From Branchiostoma floridae (lineage: Eukaryota; Chordata; Leptocardii; Amphioxiformes; Branchiostomatidae), in the NCBI RefSeq assembly GCF_000003815.2, contig NC_049989.1, positions 20,074,168 to 20,138,167 on the forward strand: DNA of 64,000 bases, read 5' to 3'. Both the position numbers and the translations under genes were made by a program. Below the pieces are notes generated by a model that was not told where the DNA came from, searched no databases, and was given only the letters and a program-made list of their open reading frames with translations. Below are positions 11,721 to 23,873 of this stretch, piece after piece; positions within the stretch are counted from its first letter, which is position 1; every line of letters starts with the position of its first letter.

Positions 11721-14700
11721 CCAGAGCGGAGGCGCTCACAGAAGGCGTAGTCTATGTGGACCGGCCGGCTCCATGGCGTTTGTTCGAACACCAAGTGAGC
11801 AGACTCATTCTTCATCCGCTCCCCGGTGTAACAAAATTGTGTCGTTCGCTTGTGTATGTCCCGGAAAGTCCGTACCTGGCGAGGAATAAATGAATAGAAT
11901 AAATGAATGAACTTGAGACCTTTATTGTACATTTATGCACAGGCTGTAGGCCAAGGAATTGTTGTCGGATCTCCGATGCTTCTATACTCCCTGGATGATG
12001 TTACGAGTATGGCTCTAAATGAAGTACAATGACAATGACAATAATAATCGCCTGAATGCCAGTTTCGTTGAGTGTGGCACCATTGTACTGTATTTTCTCT
12101 TTGTTGCAAAACAACAACAACAATTCCGAGGTCTATTGCCCATGATTTATGCACAAACAAGCTAAGTACGTACAGGTCGTAGCGATAAAAAAAACACAAT
12201 TTTAGATAAGAAAAGTGGTGTCTGTTTTACTTCTTCTCGCTTCTCTGTCACGAAAATATAGAAAAAGATATGTATTACAATTAAAAGTTTACATAATGCA
12301 AAAGTCCTTACCCACGAGGTACAACCTACGTTAACCGACATCTTTAGAACGTGAAAAAAAAAAAACCCACAGATTTAAACCATCGACGAAATCCATACCT
12401 CTGCCCAGAAGTCTTTTCCTTCTCGGCTAATTTTCTGCCAGAGCGACCTGTTGAAGTGGTGATACAGAATGTAGTCTGCTCTACTCCAGGCCTGGTGTTT
12501 CCGTCTCAGTTCAGGGGTAGCAGTTACGCTTTTTAGGTCATAGCTGTGCATGTGGCAAAAGAAATCGAAAGCTTCTAAGGATGATTTCAGTATCTTTGAC
12601 TTATATCTGTCTTTTTTTTTTTATTTCTAAATCATTTTCAACAAGGACTACAACACTTCATATTTACTCTGTATGTCGATCTTCACATGACCCGAAAAGA
12701 GAAAATGTTTAAAGTAAAGTCGTAAATTGCCTTTCCCAAAAGTACAATATCGGGGCATGCCGGGGGTTCGAATCCAGAGCCTCTTGGTTCTGCACCAAAC
12801 ACTAAACCGTTATGCCACAAGATGCCACACACATCGTTATCCTAGCCTCTACCAGACTGACTACGCTGTCTATCATATGGGGAATAATTTGCCCGGGGAG
12901 TTTGGCTACTAGAGGGTTTAGCCGGCACACTAATTAACCTTAACGTAAACTGACTCCCCTTGCCATTTTCCCGACTTTTTTTGCCGATTCTACTATCCTC
13001 GTACCCTCGTAGGTGAGCCTGGTATAGGTTCTCTCCAAGGAGAGGTTAGGCTTCGGCTGTTTTTTTAAACGGTTTTTTTAAAAGTCGTTTTTATCGGGCT
13101 TTCCATTTTGTATTTTAGCTTGCTGTGTCAAAACCTTTGCTTGGAGAGTATAGTGGAGGCTATTTCATCATTGCCCTCACCTTTCTGGATATAATTTCGG
13201 CTTGTATAGGATGTCCTCCATGTCCCAGCACATGTACCTCTTCAGCAGGACTAGCGACTCGTCAAGGTACTCCAGGATCAGCACCAGACGGAAATCCCGC
13301 TCCAGTTGTGTGACGTAGGATTTCACGTACTGGGCAAACGGTACAATAAATGAATAGATAAAACGGTCCATCTTCTTAAAATTCAACGACATATTTCTTA
13401 AATTCCACACTAAGATTTAAGATTTAATGGTACACTTTTGAATTCAATGATACATCTTTATAGTCAGCGATACACTTAATTCACATAAAACAGACGGAGA
13501 CGTAGATCAAACATTTTAAGTCAATGCGCCTCAATTGACATAAATTCATGTGATTTAAATGACAGCATACAGTACGCTGTGTCTAGTTCTTACCACCCGT
13601 CTAGAGACGATCCAGAACAACACAATTGGTTTGAGGACTCATCAGAACACTAAACTACATACAACACTAACTGTGCATAGGGCTCTTACAAAAGTGTTTC
13701 TTATCAAACAAATAAACAAACAAACAAGTAAATAAACAAATCACAAATGATTAGACTATCAGCAGTATGAAGCATAAGTGTGTAATTGTAACTTCTAAAA
13801 CAATACCTCAGTATTAAGGCGTGCAGAAAAGTTGATCCCCATGTCAAACGACATCAGGTTCGTGTAAGAAAATGGCTGCTTTATCCTACTTCTCCAATAG
13901 TCCTCGTAGAAACTCGGCTGCTGTAGTAACGCCGGGATGGTGTTGTTCTTAGGCAGATGGAATTTCCTCCGTAAATGATAGAAGTTCATAGCCGACTTCA
14001 GATGGCTGGATGGATGATGAAATTAAAACAAATAGCTAGATCAATGTTTAATAGTTTAAATCAAAGTTAAAAAAATGTCTGATCATAAGGGAACCTGGTA
14101 TCGCGCTGATTATAAAAATCAAGTTTTGGGTTATAGCGTTTTCAAATAAAAGCTAGCTACTGAAAGAAAGCTACACAACGTTTCCCCAAAGCTTATGCTT
14201 CTAAGACGACTGTGCGTGGTTAAGCATGGGAGGCTTGAGGGAAATAAGAGGCAGGTAGACAACGAAACGAATCATTATGGAAGACCCCGTGGACAATGCA
14301 GCCATGTTTGTTTATTTGTACAAGATGATGAAATGACATAATACGAAAAACATTAAAAAGGGAAAAACCTGATAATGGTATGTTGCTTATACCAGGCCCT
14401 CCTCCTCTGTTATACAAGTAATACATGGAAAGATATAACTATACAATAAGGATAATGAAATATTCAATTATGCAAATCAACATAAGATAAGAACTGAATA
14501 AATGAGGCTATCGAAGGGGACTGGGTGGCTTCTCACCTGAAGGGTTCCCGTAAGATAGCCAGGTAAGCGGTGTCGTTCGGCATGATGTTCCTGAAGACGT
14601 CCCGTCTGTACACGGCGTGGTTCGTCAGGATGTTGAAGGGCTCTCCGTCTATCCGCCTCAGGTACTGCCGTTTCTTCAACGGACGTGGCCAGCCTGGATG

Positions 14701-15909
14701 GAGACGTAAACGTTTATAAAGGAAACATGGCATCGGTCTATCGGCATTAACGTGCGTTCTGCGCAATACACAGTTGATGTTATGCGGCAGACATCACGAA
14801 ATCGCCAGCGAATGCCACTCTTTAAGGAGAGGTGAGGCTTCGGCTCAGGTTTTTTCCCCCACTTTTTTTAGACCTTTTTATCGGGTTATCTATTTTTTTA
14901 CTGTTTCTTTATGTCTCGCGGGATAAAGAAAATGATACAAAATAGACAGCCCGATAAAAACTGCTTGGAGGGTAGGCGAACGCAGTCAGGCACGGTGTCC
15001 AAGCTTTGCAGGCACAACACGGCACAACGTACAACTTGTCGCAGGTAAAACCATTTAGATATAACTATAACTAGTTAACAGTTGTTGCCATTGGAAGCTC
15101 TTTACCAGCGCCATGTTGAGATTGTGACCACCTTACCTAGGTTAAAGGCCTTGGTATCACTGCTGCTGTTTGGCAGGACGAAGTTGAGGCGATGGCGCAG
15201 CCCGAACCTGAAGAAGAGCTGACACATGGTCGTCCCGCCCGCCTTGTGCACTTTGATGAACGCCAAGTTTGTCTTTTTCCTACAATTCCTCCTCGGAGCG
15301 TCGTCTCGAGTTTGAGCCGATTTCGGTTCCAAGGATTGGCCAGCAAACGGCGGTCTCCACCGGCAGAAGTGTGGCATCCCGCTTGATATCAGTAAGATAC
15401 AAATTCATGTGTTAAAGTTCAGCGGTTTAATCTGACATATATCTATTACCATGAAATATTAATGAATGTTATCTTTTTTGTTTGTCTCTCTGTCTGTGCA
15501 TCTGTCTGTCTGTATTACCTTCAAACCATCTGGATAGTCCCTGTTACAGCTTCCTATCTGTTATCTACGTGGCTATGCAATGAATTTATCATCATCATCG
15601 GTCGAGGATGAGGGGGCAAACCCTTTCGTTGGCCGATGTTAGACGGGGATGCGCTAGGTATGCCGTTCAATTACTTACAGCAATGAATTAGTGTTATAAA
15701 AGACAATAATTCAAGCAGGGGATAGACTTGTATTTTGCAAACGTGTTGAAGAAAAGTTAGGAAAATCACACGCACGTGTTTGTAACATTCGACGATAGCT
15801 CTGACTTCCTGACGGTGTTTGACAGGTCCACACACGAGAAGAGATAATACGCGTAAATGACGACAGATGTCGCCACGGCGACGGTCAGTCCGCGCCACAG
15901 GTACAGGTA
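11588..15909 (-). CDS. Gal3ST-type sulfotransferase, copy 3 (start codon not found)
   Basis: Seven blocks match copy 2 exon by exon: 15909-15776 (first, incomplete), 15381-15137, 14693-14537, 14005-13807, 13329-13181, 12543-12399, 11875-11588 (TGA). The membrane anchor from YLYLWRGLTV onward, the PAPS loop FIKVHKAGGTT and AILREPF are intact, with no internal stop or frameshift. Homology to copy 2 stops exactly at the codon for the first Tyr of YLYLW. Upstream there is no ATG, and an in-frame TAG lies 9 bases before it. Either an unseen 5' exon supplies the start (a weak AG is at about 15916) or this copy is 5'-truncated by the duplication. Translation from the next Met (exon 2) would lose the anchor. 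Exon 2 has an AAG rather than CAG acceptor. The C-terminus differs from copy 2 because it reads on into a repeat unit. Confidence 0.75.
12725..12825 (-). mobile_element. tRNA-derived SINE head
   Basis: The reverse strand has an A-box-like GTGGCATAACGGTTTAGTG and B box GGATTCGAACCCC, followed by TTTTGGGAAAGGCAATTTA. It resembles 6100-6185. Acceptor-stem pairing and continuation into a SINE body argue against a real tRNA gene. Confidence 0.55.
12840..13030. mobile_element. nonautonomous repeat, family B (copy 2)
   Basis: From TAGCCTCTACCAGACTGACT to GAGCCTGGTATAGG; it shares AATTTGCCCGGGGAGTTT with 7466-7640 and the inverted 34186-34548 copy. A Mutator-like MITE directly follows at 13031. Confidence 0.6.
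13031..13148. mobile_element. Mutator-like MITE (family C), degenerate copy
   Basis: Begins CTCTCCAAGGAGAGGTTAGG, contains TTTTTATCGGGCTTTC, and ends GCTTGGAGAG. It matches 34224-34375. No exact 9-bp duplication is left. Confidence 0.6.
14822..14970. mobile_element. Mutator-like MITE (family C), degenerate copy
   Basis: AAGGAGAGGTGAGGCTTCGG at the left and CTGCTTGGAG at the right, with paired ATCGGG / CCCGAT internal arms. It lies in an intron of Gal3ST copy 3. Confidence 0.6.
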
Positions 15910-16477
15910 TGTTAGCTATCTTCCCACTGAAACTCAGACTGTTCTTTGATTAAATCGCAGAGCTTTTTATAGTGTCCACTGCTTCAAAAGAAGTGACCCC
16001 GTATCATTTAAGCATAACGTTACGTAGATATAGAACATTATTATAGACTAGCAATGTAGTGTCATCTTCGTTATTCCGGATTTCTTAGCACCTGTTACTG
16101 TTATTAGTACCAGTACTTTATTTCTGCACGATTTTAATGTCGGCTTTGAGCGGTGGTTCTTGGCGGTAAATAAATTAAAGCAGAGGTGCGGGGACCAAGC
16201 AGACTTGTAGCGCGACGCGACGAGGAGTAGTTAGTGGGCAGATCATTTTTTTAATGGGGGAAGAAGTAATGTCGAATGTTAAATGTACATGTATTGAATA
16301 CAAAATCCAGTGCTAGAGTCATTAGCGTTACTCGTAGATATCGGCAGGTGTCGTTGCTGCAATCTACCACTGTGACCTTTGAACCTTACAGCGATATCGG
16401 CATTCTCACGTCTTGTCAGACACCGCTAGATTTCTTCAGTTTTCTGTTGCTAGAACTAGTAGAAGAATAAAGTCACG
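15910..16477. promoter_or_regulatory. divergent intergenic region (Gal3ST copy 3 / MIF copy 1)
   Basis: 568 bp separate the two divergent genes, so it probably holds the MIF promoter. The sequence TGACCTTTGAACC at 16373-16385 is a DR1-type nuclear-receptor half-site pair. The same 13 bases, 13-20 bp after GGCAGGTG, occur at 46134-46146 near MIF copy 3. No TATA box is obvious. Function is inference. Confidence 0.4.
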
Positions 16478-19038
16478 ATGCCTTCCTTCGTTCTGAAGAC
16501 AAACCTGGCTCGTAGCGCCATCCCAAAGGACTTTGTGACGGAGACGTCCAAGCTTATCGCTGATATTTTAGGAAAACCTGAAGGGGTGAGTGCATGTAAA
16601 AGGGGGAGGGGCAATTTGTTACATGCATGTGCACGTTGTGTGCATGCACGTTGCATGTGCATCTTGGATGACGATGCGCTTGTCATGAACCGAAACGCAT
16701 AAGAGGCAAGTAGAAACGCAAAACTACCGAAGTCACGGGTAAATTTCTCATCACTCGGTATCCAGTGATGAAGTCGCGTCGTCTCTGGCTTACCAGTGGG
16801 GTAAATTTATCGTCACTAGTTTTCCAGTGATGAGGAAACTTCAGCTGGTAAACCAGTGACGACAAATATTCAGTTTACTGAAGGAAAAGGAATCATCGTT
16901 TCAGTTGAGGGGATTTGAAAGTTAGCACTTAAAGTTATACTAGCGTCACCTCTGCAAGTCCCCACACTCCCGGACCAAATCTAACAGTAACACGCCGCTA
17001 TGGTGACATGTGAATTAGGGTGTTTTTGTTGCATATCGAAGTCAGCATTGGAACGTTCTGGTGCAAATAGAACGTGGTCACTGGAAGCCCAGTGCCGAAA
17101 TAATTTCATCACTCGGTGTCCAGTGCCGAAGAGTCACCCATCACTGGAAAACCCAGTGAGGAACCGGTGACCTCGGTGGTTCCGCACTCGGTTCCCAGTG
17201 ACGAATGACGTTCATCACTGGGCCCCGAGTGACGAGCGGAGTTCATCACTGGGTCCTGAGTGACGAGCGGAGTTCATCACTGGAAACCGAGTGACGAGTC
17301 AAGGTTCATCACTAGAATTCCAGTGCCGAGAGAGCTTCATCACTGGAACAAAGCAATTCATCACTGGTAAACCAGTGACGAACTTTCTTCGTCACTGGGC
17401 ATCCAGTGACGACGCCATTTTGAATATACGTTCGTCACTGGACGCCCAGTGAGGAACCCGTGACTTTCGTAGCCTTGCAGTAGAAACAGTCCTTTGGTGC
17501 CCGCCAACCCAACACCATAACCGTTAGGCCAAAAGGTCCGGACCGGTTAGAATGGTCACGTCAGTTGGTGATGCATGGTGTGATGAAAGTGACATTTAGT
17601 AAACCTACGAATGTGAAAGTGTGATATGTTGAGCGCCGTGCAGCCTGATCGACTTGAAGAGCATCCAGAAGCTGTTTTTTTTACCATGAACTGTCACATG
17701 TATAAAAATTAAGATGGTCTTTGAAGGTTAGGTTTTAATAATTTAAGTTTGAAATGTCCCCCCTCCCCAGTACGTGTGTGTGTGTGCGTGGAAGCAGACC
17801 TGCTGATGACATACGAAGGAACAAATGCGCAGTGCTGTATCATCCACCAGATGAGCATTGGGAACCCCTTTTCTTTTACCATGAACAAAAAGCGTATAAG
17901 ATCCTCTTCTGTCTTCAGCTTAAGTCTTGATTTGAAGTTTGCCATGTTTCCTCTCCCCAGTACGTGTGTGCATAGAAGCAGACCTGATGACATACGGAGG
18001 AACGGACGCACTGTGCTGTATCATCGACATCGGGAAGCTGTTATTTTTATTCTTACCTTGAACCGTCACATGTAATCCTTTTCAGCTTAAGTTTTTATCT
18101 AAAGTTTGAAATGTTACACCCCTCCCCAGTACGTCTGTGTGTGCGTGGAAGCGGAACTCCTGATGTCGTACGGAGGGACGGATGCACCGTGCTGTATCGT
18201 TAACTTGTTGAGCATCGGGAAACTGGGGCTGGAGGAGAACAAGAGCCACACGGCGGCGATCTGCGAACACGTCAAGAAACACCTCAACATACCTGGCGAC
18301 AGGTGAGGCACTGCACTGATGTACGTTTTGTATCTAGCCTAAAATTCTGTACTGAAACACTTTGGGGTGCATATCATAAAGTACCGGTATAATCATACTG
18401 CTAGGTTGTTACTACTAGTAGCAAAACCTGATGGCAAACCTTATGTCTCTCTTCAGAACTTGATCTAGCTTGGAATTATATAGATTACTTCATGGTTCAT
18501 GCACAAGTAATACATACAACAACAAAGGTTTTGTTATTTTTCTGCCATTTAGTGCCTATAATATACCAGTGTCTAGTTGTACCATTGTAAGTGTCATTGG
18601 TTGTCATGTTAAGAGTTGTTATGGGCCAATGTGTAGAAAAAAGTCTGTCGCTGGAACCTCTTGAAGGTATGACATCATGCCATTGGGTTCATGAATAGGT
18701 TAGTTCACCATTTAAACTGTGCATGCACAAGGTCAAAGGTGAAGGTCCCTAAGTTTAAACAGTTCTTGTCTACTCAGACCATGCGTGATACCATGTTCAG
18801 ATGTGTTTTATTAAATATCAAATTTTATGTCTCAGGGGCCTTTAACTTTGACATATTATCTACAATGCATCACACCAGGCATGAGCATTTCAAACTGTGA
18901 ACTGGCTTAATTACTGGAACAAAAGTAAGGTCAAAGGTCACCATGATTGTTACCGTTCACCCCTGCAGGCTCTACGTCAACTTCCACGACATGGCAAGGC
19001 AGGATGTCGGCAGGGACGGCACGACCTTCGCACGCTAG
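16478..19038 (+). CDS. MIF-type tautomerase, copy 1
   Basis: Three exons: 16478-16585, 18130-18302, 18969-19038 (TAG), giving 116 aa. Exon phases (0, then 2) and the 173-nt exon 2 match vertebrate MIF. The mature protein would begin with Pro (MPSF...), the catalytic base of the tautomerase superfamily. LGKPEG keeps the Lys at the MIF Lys32 position. The end DVGRDGTTFAR matches MIF NVGWNNSTFA. The CXXC redox motif of MIF is not kept (here PCCIV). MIF family members are small secreted or cytosolic trimers with keto-enol tautomerase and, in vertebrates, cytokine activity; cytokine function here is unknown. Intron 1 contains a palindrome array and two decayed exon 2 copies. Confidence 0.9.
16748..17455. 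repeat. array of short palindromes (CATCACTGG...CCAGTGACGA)
   Basis: About 13 units of 20-24 bp, each a palindrome with CRTCACTSG and CSAGTGAYG arms and a variable centre of 2-5 bp (GAAAC, GTAAA, GGCAT, GGCCC). They are densest at 17067-17452, where centres are about 30-45 bp apart. Three outlying units lie at 16750-16865. Linkers vary, so the palindrome itself is the conserved part. It lies in MIF intron 1. Confidence 0.85.
17771..18129 (+). pseudogene. two decayed tandem copies of MIF exon 2 (3' splice-site repeat)
   Basis: CTCCCCAG followed by TACGTGTGTG occurs at 17771, 17961 and (true exon) 18130. Copy 17771 is open through YVCVCVEADLLMTYEG and diverges after MSIG. Copy 17961 has an in-frame stop after four codons. 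Intron sequence between copies also repeats (TGAACCGTCACATGTA, TTCAGCTTAAGT). Periods are 190 and 169 bp. Each copy keeps an acceptor and lacks the exon 2 donor. Confidence 0.8.
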
Positions 19039-19863
19039 AGGTCACGGCAGACTTACCGACAAGAGTAGGGGTTTGCCACGGTGTGTGCTGAGCAGAGTTG
19101 TATAAGACATCACAGCAGGCTCATGACTAAGATGTTGTACACATTACAAGTAGTGTCAGTAACTTCTGATTTTCTTGTGCCAAATAAATACCATAATCAT
19201 TGACAACTGTTGGATGGACTAGCATGTTTAAGAAGAGGCTCTTTTGAACCAAAATCAGGGAACAGATGCATTGTGATCATTTTGGATTGATGTTTTTGTT
19301 GTTGTTAGTAAACATGTCTTGTTTGTGCTGATCAGATGTTGTGTTTTGTGTTGACATCACAATAAACAATGTTTCTGGTCATTGTTTCTCCCTGTTAGGG
19401 TGGCATTTTGCCTCCACATGTATTTCTTACAACCCCTTAAATTTCCACTGGAGGCTGGTGTCACTGGTGTGTAATAATTTGACAGGTCACTCTATGAATT
19501 TCATAAACAAAGAACAAATCCTTTTTTGCTCAGTCATCACCATCTATTGAAATGGGGTGTACCGGTAACAGAATTAGGCAGTAAATCCAGACTATATAGG
19601 ATATTTCAAAAGGGCACTTACAGAATTTCCCTCCCCCCTCTTGTAGGGGCATAACAACTTTTAACAGTTATGGATGAGTGAAAATCCTCTTGGTGCCCAT
19701 CTTGGCACTTGGGCTACTAGAGTCAAGTATGTTTACAGTGCCCTATGTAGCAGAGACTGTCATTCTCGTGTAGAATTACTACAGCCACAGCCAACGCTGT
19801 AGGGCTGATATCAATTAGGATTTCACCATGGTCAATATTGACCAAAGGTCATATATATATATA

Positions 19864-19998
19864 GAATACAACACGGTGTATTCCGTATCACCCGAGGTAT
19901 TAGCCCGACCGCGGGTCGGATCGCCTGAAGGCCGGAGGGTGATCCGACCCGTGGGAGGGCCGAGACCGAGGGTGATGCGGAATACACCATGTTGTATT
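19864..19998. repeat. GC-rich foldback element
   Basis: GAATACAACACGGTGTATTC at 19864 is inverted by GCGGAATACACCATGTTGTA at the right end. The inner arms continue through ATCACCC/GGGTGAT and GGGTCGGATC/GATCCGACCC, so nearly the whole 135 bp can form one hairpin. It follows a (TA)n run. Confidence 0.75.
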
Positions 19999-20682
19999 TT
20001 TTCTGTCATACCCACCTGAGAAAACCCATGTTTCGATGCGAAATGCACCATTAGTTGAACAAATTTGGTGCCCTCGAACAAAATGTGTTGCAACAGCAAT
20101 GTTCAACGTCCGAATCAGGTATTCGAATTGCCAACCGTGCCGCAATCGGCCCGCTCGAAACAGTTCGATTTATTCGAATGGAGCCTGTGTGATACGCCTT
20201 TCGAACCGGTCTGATACAGAAGTTACGGCCCGGTCCGGAACACCCGTATCGAACGTTTTCGCGTCACAGGTATGACATAAATAAACATACTTGACTGACA
20301 CTGTTTCTCATGTGTATATTGTACGCCAAACGTGGGAACAATTTTAAAAACACAATTTCTAAGCTCAACACTTATGAGAAGCAGTATGGTAGTAAAGCAT
20401 GTTTTAACACTTAAACATACTTGACTCTATAGCCCTTGGTATTAACACTGGGCTGCTACAGGGGCTAGTTCACCCGGTGTGTTCATCTCCCATACCAAGT
20501 CTTTCTCAGAAGTGCTGTGCATTTAAGAAAGCAGCAGTGCATTATGTACTATATTTTCCATAAGTCTTTGGTAAAGACATACCTGCAGCTGCAGTATATA
20601 ACCATGTAGACTATGATCAATGAAGGATGTTTTATTTCGTATTCATCCAAGACAATAGCAGCAGCTACAGCTACATCGTACA

Positions 20683-21036
20683 TGTACATTTGTGTGTTCT
20701 AGTTAATCTACTCTTCCACCCCGGAGAGAACACTGCAGAGGAAATATGACTCTCCAACATCAAATACAACATTCAAGCAGTTCTTTTCCCTTCTGAAACA
20801 TGTACATTTTGTGTGCTCTAGTTTATCCACTCTTCAAACTCCGAGAAAACGTTGCAGAGGAAATATGACTCTCCAACATCAAATACAACATTCAAGCAGT
20901 TCTTTTCTCTTCTGAAACATGTACATTTTGTGTGCTCTAGTTTATCCACTCTTCCACCCCGAGAGAAAGTTGCAGAGGAAATATGACTCTCCAACATCAA
21001 ATACAACATTCAAGCAGTTCTTTTACCTTCTGAAAC
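20683..21036. repeat. 118-bp minisatellite, three copies
   Basis: Units start at 20683, 20801 and 20920, each with ATATGACTCTCCAACATC and ATTCAAGCAGTTCTTTT. Identity between units is high. It lies downstream of the distal aldolase terminal exon. Confidence 0.9.
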
Positions 21037-21965
21037 ATGTACAGTACACGCATCACCAAGAACGTGTTGCAGTTAAGTCAAGCATCGACAAAGCAGGCAG
21101 AGCTGTCTTGCATATATTCCAACACTGTGAAACTCCTTGTTGTCACGTTTTGAGCATATTTATAGACTTCTTACAGTTGTTCATCTTCAAACTATTAACA
21201 GCTTCTTCCAATCAACTTGATGTCATATACATTGTACATTCACAAGTCAAAATACTGCTTTTTGTGCCGTTTCTTGTTTCAACGTTCACATTTTAACATT
21301 ATTGATCAATTTTCCTTTTATCATTTCTCTCAGTATGCAGTTATTCTGAGGGCTTGCAAAATACTGTCAAACATTTTTTCAACAAATACTTCATTTTCTT
21401 TAGAAATATACCATTCTTCTGAACTGCATTCTTCAAGAATTAGTCCCTATTTTATAGACACCATCTCTACTTTAAATCTTAGACTATTATTTCAACAGGT
21501 TTACATGACATATTCTATACCATAAAGCGTGTGACAAGCAACAACAAATACATGCTTCTGAATCAGACATTGCTTTTATGCCGCGCATTTTACTTTTCAG
21601 TCAGGATTTTTCAACTGCCCAGTACAGCTTCTAAAATCTCAAAGTTACCATCACTTTCTTGTTGCAGAAATTGGATCTGATTGCGTGAAAAACGTAGAGA
21701 CGAATACTTCAGAAATAAGTATAACCCAGTTGTAAATTAACTCAATTCATAATCACAGTAAAGCAAACAACTAAGTTCAGTTAAGAATTCATTCTCTTTT
21801 AATAGTTACACTTTCAAACATACATTCCATAATTACGCAAGAGGAGGGAAAGGGGAATTTTAACAATACACCATTCTCTATTACCTTACCCAAACCTTAA
21901 TTTTATCGTAGCCAAAGTCTATGTGTAGATGTGAAGCAGTTTGCTATGATGTATATGTTCATGCT

Positions 21966-22058
21966 CTAGTACTTGTGGTCTGCAACAAACAAAGACTCGG
22001 ATGCAGCTGAGTCGCCTGCGCCAGCCGTGTACTTGGCTTCACAGGCCAACCCGTTCGC
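21966..22058 (-). CDS. alternative last coding exon of aldolase (distal, exon 7B)
   Basis: Acceptor TGCAG ends at 22059. The 93-nt frame reads ANGLACEAKYTAGAGDSAA, then SESLFVADHKY and stop TAG (21968-21966). Length and phase equal those of exon 7A at 23874-23966. It resembles the vertebrate C-terminus (ANSLAC...SESLFVSNHAY) more closely than 7A does and keeps the C-terminal Tyr needed for full aldolase activity. Joining exon 6 to this exon gives a second 360-aa isoform. Confidence 0.85.
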   Translation of the reverse strand, partial: ANGLACEAKYTAGAGDSAASESLFVADHKY

Positions 22059-22091
22059 CTGCAATAAAACAATAAAGAAATGATTTAGTCC

Positions 22092-22489
22092 TGATTATGG
22101 GTGAGTATACCGGTACAGAAAATTCAGGTCCGGACCTGAACCTGGACCTGATTCAGTATGTGAGAACTTGTGAATGGACGATACTCAAAACAATTGTCCA
22201 TTTTGCTACAAAGGAATCTGTATTGTGTTGTATTTGACTCCCAAGGCACTGGCGTTTTAAAAACCCTACAAGGCTAACTACCTCTGTACGATTTACTATA
22301 GAGTCTACTCTGCTTCTCTCTATTTTCCTCGACCGATAACCCCGAAAACGTGTGAATGCCTGACAATATAATCAGTTCATTTTCCAATCGGTCCAACATC
22401 TGGTCCACCGATTTTTTTCAGGTCCGTTTTTTCCGGTCCGGTCCAATGAGAAAAACCAGTTTTGTACCGGTACCCAGCTCTAGTCCTAA
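22092..22489. mobile_element. nonautonomous element, family D (GGTCC-rich), copy 1
   Basis: Ends are inverted: GTATACCGGTACA at the left and GTACCGGTACCCAGCTCTAG at the right. The interior is rich in CAGGTCCGG. Partial copies lie at 41740-42003 and, inverted, at 49055-49420. Confidence 0.6.
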
Positions 22490-23873
22490 TAGTAATAGAC
22501 CCCATTGAACCACACAAACTGCTTTCATCATAGGGGGGATTTTACGTCATCACGATCATACTTAAACAAAGAACGCGATCGAAAAAGTGTTTGCCATACC
22601 CGGAAGAAGCAGGTGTTCGATTACAATCTCTGCTCTGATTTACGACGATTTACGAAGTACTAATTAACTTAAGTCACTGAAACATCTCAATTTCAAATAT
22701 GATTTAACAAACAAGCAAATTTGTATATGTACAGGTCACATCACAGTCATCAACAACAAACTAGAAAATTGGTTTGACTGAAAACATGTATACACATCAT
22801 ACATATTCAACAATGAATATCTAAAATGAAAACATCTCCAAAACTGAAGTAAAGCAAGTTCCATAAGCACAAGCAGCAGCAAAGCAGAACCACGCAAAAA
22901 GCAACTGCAAACGTGAAGATACATGTATAAAACACTGCATCAAAGTGCAATAAAGCAGTAAGGCCTGGAAAAAAACGTTGCATTTTTTTGGCTAATTAGC
23001 CAACCTAAGCAGAAGCCTGCTGATGTCCCCAGTTGTTGAATGATGAAAACATTGCAAAATCATTTTCAACATGTTCTCTTTTCTCTTTCTTTAGAAAAAG
23101 GCTAGTATGAACAGACCTACCAAACTTAGGTCCCCTTTATGTTGGCAAATTGCACAGTACATGTATATGATCATTGTTTGGAGCCCATGCTGTCGATTTT
23201 TGTTAAATCTGTCATTTTATGCTGATAAAAATACATTTTAAAAGTTTTTTAGGGGAAGGACGGGGTGACATTTTTCCGTCCCAACAAGGAAATTTCTGTC
23301 CCAGGACGTAATGAGGGGTCTCAAAACACTGCATCAAAGTGCAATAAAGCAGTAAGGCCTGGAAAAAAACGTTGCATTTTTTTGGCTAATTAGCCGACCT
23401 GAAGAGCCTGCTGCTGTCCCAACAGTTTGTCTGACATCTGAATGATGAAAACATTGCAAAATCATTTTCCAACATGTCCTCTTTTCACTTGCTTTAGGTG
23501 GTTTTCTGTCCCAGGACGGAATGACAAGTCTTAGAGACAGCATTGGTTGAATATGATGATGAAAATTTCCGTGTTGTGCATTCTGGTTTAAATTGATTCA
23601 CCTTGTTGAGCTGTATTTGCTTGACACTGATGTTTCTCAGGACCATAATTAGAAAGAAAGCATCAATTTTCCTAGGCCTTACCCAAGAACAGAAAAATTT
23701 AAAAAGCTGCCGTGAAACAGAACTCTGCGCACGTGACAAACCAACAGCCTGCAACAAATAAACAAGGTTAAAGAAAAACAAACAAACTGAACCAAATGTT
23801 AGTACGGAAAAACAACAGAAACTTCGCGTGATTGGACGAGAAAGCGACAATCGGTACCAATCGTGGTGTGGGT
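22490..23873. repeat. region between aldolase terminal exons, with a direct repeat
   Basis: About 170 bp at 22930-23095 is repeated at 23333-23510, sharing ACTGCATCAAAGTGCAATAA and ATGATGAAAACATTGCAAAA. Short CTGTCCCAGGACG motifs recur nearby at 23298 and 23508. No other gene is supported here. Confidence 0.65.

Larger units (their letters stand above)
19039..21965. other. intergenic region between MIF copy 1 and the aldolase 3' end
   Basis: Holds the foldback at 19864-19998 and the minisatellite at 20683-21036. The rest (19040-19860, 20000-20680, 21040-21965) is AT-rich without a supported gene; AATAAA at 19183 may be the MIF polyadenylation signal. Confidence 0.6.

Noticed and set aside
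16748-17455. Regular short palindromes that could be taken for a CRISPR array
   Set aside because: Spacer and unit lengths are irregular, there are no cas genes, and the locus is an animal intron.
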